DNA from: Siphonodentalium dalli
Taxonomy: Eukaryota > Mollusca > Scaphopoda > Gadilida > Siphonodentaliidae
Assembly (NCBI GenBank): GCA_032622095.1
Contig: CP136064.1
Coordinates: forward strand, 132,809,129 to 132,873,128
Direction of reading: 5' to 3'
Length of the DNA: 64,000 bases
Part shown: positions 57,380 through 64,000 of the stretch, piece by piece
Layout: each line of letters starts with the position of its first letter
Position numbering within the stretch: the stretch's first letter is position 1
Position numbers and translations under genes: made by a program
Notes under the pieces: model-generated
The model's database searches: none
Told to the model about the DNA's origin: nothing
Seen by the model: the letters and a program-made list of their open reading frames with translations, nothing else

Positions 57380-57845
57380 AAGAGAATATAACTCGTTGGA
57401 GATCCTATGTTGGATACGTTTGGTGGAAATCGGCGACAAAAGATGTGATAATTTTCGCTGCCCTCCCCTTTTCTGCAGCTGACACCAGCAACGTAACTTT
57501 AGAACACTTTAACCCCCACCATTATTTTTCTCGTAAAAAGTTACCCCCGCTAGATCAATTTGGTGCCATCTAGGTGGTCCCCGTGAATTTCTATAGAACA
57601 CAGATAGTCAGACATATATTCGCAGATATAGGCACCAAATAATTTATTGTGCCCTCTCAGTGCACCCCGGACACTTGACATAAGTAATCTACACAATTAG
57701 ACTCCTCGTATCATGGAGATTATTATGTATAAGTTTGATGGAAATAGGCGACATATATTTCTGCCTCTGACAGCAACGTCACTTTAGAAATGTTACCCCG
57801 CACCATTTCCTCATAAAAAGTTACCCATGGTAAACCCATTTATTG
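57380..57845. repeat. Two diverged ~280-bp tandem units
   Basis: gttggatacgtttggtggaaatcggcgac ... gcaacgtaactttagaa ... tcgtaaaaagttaccccc at 57410-57548 corresponds to ttatgtataagtttgatgga ... gcaacgtcactttagaa ... tcataaaaagttaccc at 57720-57830. The intervening tgaatttctatagaacacag is also found at 63874-63935. Confidence 0.65.
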
Positions 57846-57997
57846 CCTCAATTCAATTCAAGTCAATTTAATAGTAACTCTGGACATCATAAAAGACATT
57901 ACAGAGACCATACTTGTGACACAATTACGTATAATCAATACATGTACATGAAGACATACACAACACATCATTAAGCAGAGTATTCATGGTATACTAT

Positions 57998-58201
57998 TGG
58001 AGTAAACTTACACCCTATAAGGTGCAGACGTCCCCGCAAGTCGTGGTCGAGAGTGTCCGTCGATTGGTGTCACTGGCCGGCTGATGCAGATGGATAATCG
58101 TACAAGCAGGTCATTGGTGTGATCTTGGATCGGCGTGGTAATTCTCTCTGTCTATTTCCCGCGCATGCGCACTATGTCCGGAATTACCCAAATCTACTAC
58201 A
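57998..58201 (-). repeat. 3' LTR (204 bp)
   Basis: Begins tggagtaaacttacacccta and ends aaatctactaca on the plus strand, so it starts TGTAGTAG and ends CTCCA in element orientation (TG...CA). It contains cgcgcatgcgca, a palindromic NRF-1-like site. Confidence 0.92.
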
Positions 58202-58222
58202 CTCCTCCCCACTTTCTCTTTC
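58202..58222 (-). other. Polypurine tract
   Basis: On the minus strand agagaaagtggggaggag directly abuts the 3' LTR's TG. A purine run in this place primes plus-strand DNA synthesis in LTR retroelements. Confidence 0.88.
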
Positions 58223-59128
58223 CGTTTCCTTCCACAGTGGAATCCAGGCATCCAAAATAAATGGGGGGTGTTCCCTGTATGAAACATCAAGGTATTCTCT
58301 AGAAGGCCATCCTCTATTATGAAACATCAAGATATTCTCTAGAAGGCCATCCTCTATTGGTTCTCGTCTCCCTTTTCTATGTTTTTATCAAGTGTGGCTG
58401 CGCCCATTACTGTGTATCCTTTCGATGAAGGGAACTGCTATCAGTGCCCGAGGCTAATTCTTCTATAACGATAAGCAGGATGCTGGTAGCCACTTCCTTA
58501 TAGGGATGCACACCTAGTACTTTTCAGTCCATGAAGGTTTCCAGATCAAGTCATCAGACAGTGCTTGTCTGTTTCAAGTTTGTGTTTGGACCAATTTATT
58601 CCTTATACCATCACTGATGATATATGTTGACTGGACCTAGTGGTTGGACCGTATTGCCTTCCTGGAAGACTATGGTTATGTCTGCTGTTTACTGTCATTG
58701 TGCCAGTACGCTACCACGACACCTTCCCAGAAGGCAATGGCTGTGCGTGTCATTAAATTTATGCCATCACTAATGGTACATGTTATTAACTGGGCAGGCT
58801 GGCTGCGCCAATACGCTACTGCAACACCTTCCCAGAAGGCCATGGCTGTGCATGCCATTAAATTTACGGTCATATCATTGTAGCACTTCCCTTCGATGGA
58901 GGGAATTATACCAGAAACTGATGGTATCGTGGAATGCGATATTTACTTCCACCAATTTTTGGCCGATTCCTTCGTTGAAGGAAATTAGAGTCACTGCTGC
59001 CCAGTATGTGTTATTAACTGGACACTTTGACTGTGCTAACCCTGGTACTGCCTTCCTTGAAAGCCCTTTTACTGTTGTACTGGTACCATAGTAGCACTTC
59101 CCTTCTGTGAAGGAAATTATAGTATCGC
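58223..59128 (-). promoter_or_regulatory. 3' untranslated region with clustered TTCNNNGAA palindromes
   Basis: Seven exact TTCNNNGAA words lie here (58421, 58659, 58734, 58829, 58971, 59053, 59103), several within longer palindromes such as the interrupted ttcccttcgatggagggaa at 58887. Two ~95-bp segments containing accttcccagaagg(c) and atggctgtgc are directly repeated (58722 and 58817). No coding frame is supported. Function unknown. Confidence 0.6.
58278..58360. repeat. 41-bp tandem duplication in the element's 3' region
   Basis: tatgaaacatcaaggtattc tctagaaggccatcctctat is followed by a second copy with one change (g to a). Confidence 0.85.
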
Positions 59129-60457
59129 TTATGGCAGCACTCCTCCAGGATCCCAGGGCCATTTGCTGGATTGTCCCCTACTAGTATGTGTTTTGCATCT
59201 TTCTGATGACAGCTTATCGGGGTTCACATTTGCTTTCATGATCAATCCTTGGTCTTGCTCCACTGGAAAAGATACAGAACTATCTATGGGGGTGCTAGTT
59301 CTCATGTATTCACTGCAGTGTTCTCCTATCCCACTGGTGTTAGATGAAGCAACGATTGTTAATGAGGCCGGTGTGCAATGTTGGCATAACAAGTTTTCAG
59401 AGGAGATGCTGAATGTGGCAGGAGTACTGTCGTTACTTTCCGTTTCGTCGGATTCAGTTTCTTTGACTATTATTCCCGTGCTGTATTGAATTACGGAATT
59501 TTCACCAAGGTCATTTATGGTCATTTCATCTTTGGAAGTTTCTGTATCACTGGGGTGTCCTAGCTTAGCCAAGTGTTCCACTTGGTCCACTGGGAGAGAC
59601 AGAATTTCGTCCCATGTGTATAATTCTCGTGAGTTTTCACCAGATGGAGAGATACAGGTACTTTCTGAACTACCAGTAATCTGTCCTCGTTTCTCATTTG
59701 AGCTAGTTTCTGTGTGGCATGACTGGTTACTGTCAAATAGAATCTGTTCAACGAAGGTAGGACTCATGGTTCCATCTGTGATGGATCCACTGTGGCCCTC
59801 GGTTGTGCTCTCCTCTAAATCTACACATTTGACTCCCAGCAATTGATTTAGGATGTCACATGTGGGCATTGAAATGTCATTGCCAAGTAGCTGTCTATGT
59901 CTCCGTTCTAAATATGCCAGAGTTTTTATTGGGGTTCTACATGGCCTGATGAACTCCTTGAAGCATGTATCTCCTAGATCGCCCTCATTGGATGGCAAAC
60001 TATTATGTTGGAACATGAGGTCACCACTGGAACTCTGCCTCAATTCCTGACTTGGAGTGATCAGCTTATTCGCAGACTTTCCCCTGATTGGTCTTCCTGG
60101 AAGACCTGATTTAAATGGAGTCTCTTTGTGACAAAGTGGTCTTGGTGGCGAGTATTCCCGCCCCTCGTCTATGTTATGAGGCAACCTTTGTCTTCTGAGA
60201 AAAGATGTGGAAGCACCATGCCTCTCCGCGAGGTGTGTGTCCTGGTCACCCCCTGAAAGTGAATGCTTTGGTTCTGTCATCCATCTCTGTTCTGACCTTC
60301 CCGGAAGGTCACTTCTGGGCCCTTGGCCAAGGCTGCCTTGAAACCCATCTTCCTCCGTCCCGTTCAATTGGCCTCGATCTTTTTGGGTCACCCCTCGGCC
60401 TCTGGGCGTGACCCTTGTTTGTTTAAATCTTGGAGTGCCCCAACCCTCGACAGCCAT
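59129..60457 (-). CDS. Second frame of the LTR element, expressed by -1 frameshift; unknown function
   Basis: A 442-codon frame overlaps the end of gag by 70 bases in the -1 frame. The ATG at 60457 may be incidental; the frameshift signal at 60385-60427 predicts entry by fusion to Gag. The first ~110 residues are rich in Arg, Gly and Pro (VTPRGRGVTQKDRG), compatible with nucleic-acid binding. The rest is Ser/Thr/Glu-rich and probably disordered, apart from a helical stretch FKEFIRPCRTPIKTLAYLER followed by RHRQLLG. There is no D-S/T-G protease triad, no YxDD, no HHCC or DDE. It could be the remnant of an internally deleted pol or an independently kept accessory protein; its intact length argues for coding use. 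Confidence 0.75.
   Translation of the reverse strand: MAVEGWGTPRFKQTRVTPRGRGVTQKDRGQLNGTEEDGFQGSLGQGPRSDLPGRSEQRWMTEPKHSLSGGDQDTHLAERHGASTSFLRRQRLPHNIDEGREYSPPRPLCHKETPFKSGLPGRPIRGKSANKLITPSQELRQSSSGDLMFQHNSLPSNEGDLGDTCFKEFIRPCRTPIKTLAYLERRHRQLLGNDISMPTCDILNQLLGVKCVDLEESTTEGHSGSITDGTMSPTFVEQILFDSNQSCHTETSSNEKRGQITGSSESTCISPSGENSRELYTWDEILSLPVDQVEHLAKLGHPSDTETSKDEMTINDLGENSVIQYSTGIIVKETESDETESNDSTPATFSISSENLLCQHCTPASLTIVASSNTSGIGEHCSEYMRTSTPIDSSVSFPVEQDQGLIMKANVNPDKLSSERCKTHTSRGQSSKWPWDPGGVLP
60385..60427 (-). promoter_or_regulatory. Programmed -1 ribosomal frameshift signal
   Basis: In the gag frame the codons are GAT TTA AAC, placing the canonical slippery heptamer T-TTA-AAC at 60427-60421. 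A 6-base spacer (60420-60415) leads to the stem gggtcac/gtgaccc (60414-60408 with 60391-60385), a perfect 7-bp pair around a 16-base loop. The gag stop TGA (60390-60388) lies inside the stem. The downstream frame is exactly -1. Heptamer phase, spacing and stem all fit known retroviral and retroelement sites. Confidence 0.88.
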
Positions 60458-61932
60458 CGATCCATCATGGCCTCCAGACGTTCCTCGAAGTCGGTCCGCG
60501 CTTTGTTGTTGTGTTCTTCGATATTTCTGAGTGCTTGATTGTTATCTTCTTTGAGATTCCTGAATCTCGAGTCCATTGTTGCTTCGAATTTCCTTAGTCG
60601 TGAGTCGACTGTCAGTTTGACCCGATCCTCCAGTTTTTCCATGTTTCTCAATTTCTGGGACATCGATTCCACTGCCTCTTCTAGTCTGCCCATTCGGTGG
60701 TCCTCATGGAGCTCCTCGGTTGGCATGGGAGATCCACTGGCAGTCGACGCTCGTTGACGATCGCTGTGCATCATTAGAACTCGTAATGGCCTGTGATCTC
60801 CCCTGGGGGTATGTCTGCGGTCACCACTGGTGTCCCTCTGCCGTTGTTGGTGTACAGCCTTGGTCGCATAATGGTACCACTGGACGCTGTCGATGGCCTC
60901 TTCCAGTGTCTCTGGCTTCCCTAGTGCAGCCGCCTGGCCTGCTGCCTTGTCCTGGAGCCCCAAGCAAAACTGGAGGCGCACTTGGCTGTCCATATAATCC
61001 CTTGGCAGGGTCCCATAGGCAGATAATCCCAACGCAAGTATTCGATCAGCCCATTCGCTGTTGGACTCGTCTGGTTGTTGAGATGCTTGCTGAAACCTAA
61101 GTTGAGAACTTTGCAGGAGCTCCTGGGATCCAAAGCTACGCTCCAACTTGCGCATAAGGTCCATTTTATCAATGGCCGGGTCCTGTGCCAGCAGGGTCCG
61201 GTATACTTCACCGGCTACCCCCTCCAGAAACCAAACCAGGTTCTTCACTGTCTCGGATGACCTCCATCGCTGGGCGTCGGCATGTAGCTCGAATTTCATT
61301 TTGAATGTTGGCCAGCTGCCGATGCCATCAAATATTAGATGTTTTGGTGCCCGGTTGTCTTGAGGCCTTGCTGCATGTGGGTCATCGGCTGGTGCTCGAT
61401 CACGGGGTTTCTTCTGGTTGGTGGTCTGTTCCAATACCAATCTTTCCAGTTGGTCTATTCTGTCTTGGAGCTTCCTATCCATACCAGATGACTGATCAGA
61501 GTTCCGTTTAGTTGGTGAGCCCAAGTCGATTGGACTAATTAGTGGGTCCTGTCTGATTCCTGGTCTCCCATCTGGGGTGCTATGTCGGCCATTTATGACC
61601 CGGGAGATTCTGTCTTCCAAATCATCTGGAGTCCTGGGCTCCTCCGACTCCACTTTAACACCCGGTGGCTCCGGAAGCACAGTGATGTTGCGGGTATCTT
61701 CACACATAGCCCGATCATCGCACTCGATATCCTGTCTGCGTTCAAAGTCAACCGCGTCTATCAGTTGTTCTGTAATTCTGAGGCCTGGCACGCATCGAAT
61801 GTTCTCCAGTGTAATATTCCCCATATTGTGCCTATACCAGACAAGTAATGAAGCAGTCTTCTTTCCTACCCCCGGGATGTCCAGCAATGTCTTGTACGAG
61901 CATTGATTAATTTTTACTTTCGTCTGGTACAT
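60388..61932 (-). CDS. Gag-like protein with N-terminal helix-hairpin-helix domain
   Basis: The first ATG in frame is at 61932, giving 514 residues; the frame is open 17 codons further up but only to a GTG. Residues about 8-65 (INQCSYKTLLDIPGVGKKTA onward, ending with a second hairpin VPGLRITEQLIDAVDF) match the tandem HhH pattern of ComEA-type DNA-binding domains. After a Pro/Asp-rich linker, a short coiled coil (MDRKLQDRIDQLERLVLEQ) precedes a capsid-like region (about 200-375). That region has FDGIGSWPTFKMKFELHADA, WFLEGVAGEVYRTLL, LMRKLERSFGSQELLQSSQL and WADRILALGLSAYGTLP, which resembles Ty3/gypsy-type Gag. A long C-terminal coiled coil follows, with a repeated DSR(L/F)R..(E/K) motif. 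No CCHC knuckle is present. It would assemble particles and package element RNA. Confidence 0.85.
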   Translation of the reverse strand: MYQTKVKINQCSYKTLLDIPGVGKKTASLLVWYRHNMGNITLENIRCVPGLRITEQLIDAVDFERRQDIECDDRAMCEDTRNITVLPEPPGVKVESEEPRTPDDLEDRISRVINGRHSTPDGRPGIRQDPLISPIDLGSPTKRNSDQSSGMDRKLQDRIDQLERLVLEQTTNQKKPRDRAPADDPHAARPQDNRAPKHLIFDGIGSWPTFKMKFELHADAQRWRSSETVKNLVWFLEGVAGEVYRTLLAQDPAIDKMDLMRKLERSFGSQELLQSSQLRFQQASQQPDESNSEWADRILALGLSAYGTLPRDYMDSQVRLQFCLGLQDKAAGQAAALGKPETLEEAIDSVQWYHYATKAVHQQRQRDTSGDRRHTPRGDHRPLRVLMMHSDRQRASTASGSPMPTEELHEDHRMGRLEEAVESMSQKLRNMEKLEDRVKLTVDSRLRKFEATMDSRFRNLKEDNNQALRNIEEHNNKARTDFEERLEAMMDRWLSRVGALQDLNKQGSRPEAEG

Positions 61933-61984
61933 GGTTGTGTGTTGAAATATACCGAAAAGTATAACGTTGAATTGCTCCTTCACA

Positions 61985-62700
61985 AAAGATGCAATATGTG
62001 AAAATGTGTCAAATTTCCTTCACTGAATGAAATAATTCACAGCTAATGCCTTTGTTAAAGCAGTTTACGGGCCAAGACTGATCACTTCTTTGAAGTGGTC
62101 AGGATTCTCCTTCACTGAAGGAACGGGAACAATGTGTCTGGATTTCCTCGCTGAAGAAAATCTCGGTCGGGAGCTGGTGTCGCTTTAATAAAAGCGTTGA
62201 GTGGTAGGTGTCCCTTTAATTTCCGAACAATGACTAATTTCCTTCGCGAAAGGAAACGTGAAATGTGAGTTTAATGAAATATGAATATGATGTATGTGAA
62301 AGTGAAGTGTCACTTTAATGAAATGTAAATGACGTGTGTGAACGTGAAATATGGCTTTAATGAAATATGAATGAACCGACGTATGTGAACGTGAAATATG
62401 ACTTTAAGGAAATGTGAATGAACTGACGTATGTGAACGTGAGATATGACTTGTTATGAAATTATGTATATGAACATGAAGTCTCACTTTAATGAAATGTG
62501 GATGAATTGACGTGTGTCAACTTGAAGTGTGACTTTAATGAATTGACAATGACTGCAATTTCCTTCGCAGAAGGAAATCAGTTGTTAGAGCAGGTGAAAT
62601 GTGGAATGTCACTTTAATGTTGATTGTTATGAAAATGAAACTTCCCTTTAAAGATTACAATGGGTACTGATTTATATCTTCACCGAAGACAGACAGAAAC
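61985..62700 (-). promoter_or_regulatory. 5' leader cluster of TTCNNNGAA palindromes
   Basis: Exact TTCNNNGAA words at 62019, 62086, 62111, 62564 and 62679, plus ttccttcgcgaaaggaa at 62240 with a 2-base spacer. The one at 62558-62578 is a perfect 9+9 palindrome (atttccttc gca gaaggaaat). Confidence 0.65.
62240..62552 (-). repeat. ~50-bp tandem repeats in the 5' leader of the LTR element
   Basis: About six diverged units of the form gtgaa(a/g)tatgactttaatgaaa tgtgaatgaactgacgtatgtgaac (shown in two parts). They lie between the 5' LTR and gag and contain many in-frame stops, so they are non-coding; a packaging or translation role is conceivable but unproven. Confidence 0.7.
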
Positions 62701-63127
62701 AGATGTTGACTATTCGTTTTGAGTGTGTTTTATTTACGCTGAACTTCAAGTGAAGTCCAATGAATGTACTGGTTCTCTGTCCTGTCCTACGCTGCAATGT
62801 TATTGTTGACAGCTGATGTTACAACTTCCGGTTTGACCCGGTGACCTTTCGAGCTCTTCTGTGTCCGTCGGTGGAAATGGTCACCTCGAGGTGATTGCAG
62901 ACTATAAAATGTTCACAAGTGCTCAGAAATTAGGTGAATCTTCCTCTGGGTCCAAAATCGTGTCCTTAAAGCACTTCTTCTCGTCCCCTCTGTATATATA
63001 CGTATATCTAAACGAAGTTTAATCCGAAAACGGATTTTGCAGCCTCTGTAAACAGCCTCGCGCTAAAAATAGCCCTCGTCACAACTTTCACAAAAGTTGT
63101 CGGAGAAAAGTCCTCCAAAAGTCTGTT

Positions 63128-63141
63128 TTGCGACGACGCCA
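63128..63141 (-). other. Primer-binding site
   Basis: One base inside the 5' LTR the minus strand reads tggcgtcgtcgc, beginning with TGG as expected for pairing with a tRNA CCA end. The tRNA identity was not determined. Confidence 0.7.
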
Positions 63142-63142
63142 A

Positions 63143-63346
63143 TGAAGTAAACTTACACCCTATAAGGTGCAGACGTCCCCGCAAGTCGTGGTCGAGAGTG
63201 TCCGTCGATTGGTGTCACTGGCCGGCTGATGCAGATGGATAATCGTACAAGCAGGTCATTGGTGTGATCTTGGATCGGTGTGGTAATTCTCTCTGTCTAT
63301 TTCCCGCGCATGCGCACTATGTCCGGAATTACCCAAATCTACTACA
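63143..63346 (-). repeat. 5' LTR (204 bp)
   Basis: Same length as the other LTR; differs at position 3 (a for g) and in cggtgtgg versus cggcgtgg. Followed by ctat, the target duplication. Confidence 0.92.
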
Positions 63347-63350
63347 CTAT

Positions 63351-64000
63351 ATATTATACATCGATGTCGCTTTTAAATGTGTATACTTATTTACTCATCA
63401 TAATCAGATAATATATACACAGAACATATATATACACGAGTGCCGTATCGACAAACCCATTTACACATCGTGTCGTTCTGTGTTTATTACACGCTTCGCG
63501 TCCTAGAATCCGTGCATTAAAAATACAGGATTAGAAGGTTTATTTAGGCTCACACAGGGCGAGTTTGTCGTGTGTGATGATTCTTTTATTTAAATAGTTC
63601 CAGTTTCATGGTTGAGGCGAACGTCATGTACGTCATTTTACGTCAACGAGATGCGTATGGAACGTACGTTCCATACGGATTTGTAAATATGGAACAGCAA
63701 TAACACTGTACTTCTAGGAACAAGCGTGTAATAAATTTACTAATTAATCGTCTATGGTGTGTCAACGAATTTATATTTACTTATATACATGTGTGCACTC
63801 GTGCACCTACAAATGTGAACGCGCACACACGTGCGTAACTTTCAGGAGTTTCTGAAAATTGCATTGTAGATGCACCCCCACGAATTTCTATATAACACAG
63901 ATAGACAGTCATAAATATAGATATAGGATCCTTGCTAGAAGGATTTGGGATTCAGATTTGTTCAAATGTTTTTAATTCTAATTTTTTTTTTAAATTTAAT
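63351..64000. other. No gene recognised
   Basis: AT-rich. cacgaatttctatataacacagatag at about 63873 is a relative of 57584-57645, so one dispersed repeat lies on either side of the LTR element. Confidence 0.5.

Larger units (their letters stand above)
57998..63346 (-). mobile_element. Young LTR retrotransposon lacking pol (5.35 kb)
   Basis: The element is bounded by 204-bp direct repeats and flanked by ctat on both sides (57994-57997 and 63347-63350; actat if one base is shared with the LTR). It has a primer-binding site, a polypurine tract, a Gag frame and a second frame reached by a -1 frameshift signal, all on the minus strand. No aspartic protease, RT, RNase H or integrase is recognisable in any frame, so it must be mobilised in trans by a relative. 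The two LTRs differ at two of 204 positions and both frames are intact, so insertion was recent. The Gag suggests a Ty3/gypsy-like origin. It lies downstream of the last visible neprilysin exon, antisense to that gene. Confidence 0.88.

Noticed and set aside
61933-61983. Gag start at 61983
   Set aside because: The codon there is GTG; the first ATG in frame is at 61932, just before the HhH domain.
53176-64000. Further neprilysin exons
   Set aside because: I looked for the next block (short Cys-containing and GGWP-like region, then HExxH) and found no frame-compatible candidate.

Overview
This is an AT-rich, repeat-dominated animal nuclear window. I take it to be a mollusc, plausibly a bivalve. 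The reasons are the tandem-repeat elements with gtcc/gtct microsatellites, the TTTTAGCTCACC-type repeats with ~115-bp gtgacc units, the pearl/HINE-like head-to-tail arrays, and a tRNA-derived SINE with a central domain of a kind I associate with molluscs. There are no bacterial operons, RBSs or CRISPR arrays, and most long open frames are repeat shadows.

Host gene: one plus-strand gene spans the middle of the window, an M13 (neprilysin/endothelin-converting-enzyme-like) peptidase. Four exons are visible: 16905-17020 (type II membrane anchor), 44951-44992, 45194-45340 (CxDFYxFACGxW signature) and 53089-53175. All intron junctions are phase 1. The introns are about 27.9 kb, 0.2 kb and 7.7 kb. 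The first exon and the catalytic HExxH region are not visible here. Everything from 17 kb to 53 kb is therefore intronic to this gene.

Region 0-16.9 kb: a palindromic MITE (462-705), a 2.5-kb foldback element with ~243-bp inverted repeats (2361-4863), a PIF/Harbinger-type MITE with TTA target duplications (5194-6127), then nine Helitron/HINE-like units joined head to tail (6829-15374). The last unit is interrupted by a 2.2-kb satellite-like array with trimeric higher-order structure. A LINE fragment follows.

Region 17-45 kb (intron): a minus-strand LINE was split by a 5'-truncated plus-strand LINE whose insertion left an unusually long 136-bp direct duplication. A Harbinger-derived element later landed in that LINE's (TAA)n tail, and a sister copy lies at 30621-31952. 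Also present are a SINE inside a microsatellite, several minisatellites, a nearly full-length minus-strand LINE (EN+RT, 34115-37567), an L1-like LINE 3' fragment, and inverted HINE copies.

Region 45-57 kb: more HINE units, a Penelope-like element fragment (RT tail plus GIY-YIG nuclease), two minisatellite families and several hairpin MITEs.

Region 58-63.3 kb: the most interesting object, a young LTR retrotransposon on the minus strand. Its 204-bp LTRs differ at only two positions, and it has a ctat target duplication, PBS and PPT. It encodes a Gag with an N-terminal ComEA-like helix-hairpin-helix domain. It also carries a textbook -1 frameshift signal (U UUA AAC, 6-nt spacer, 7-bp stem) into a 442-codon second frame with no recognisable protease, RT, RNase H or integrase. 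Its internal region carries 15 exact TTCNNNGAA half-palindromes, about tenfold more than chance.
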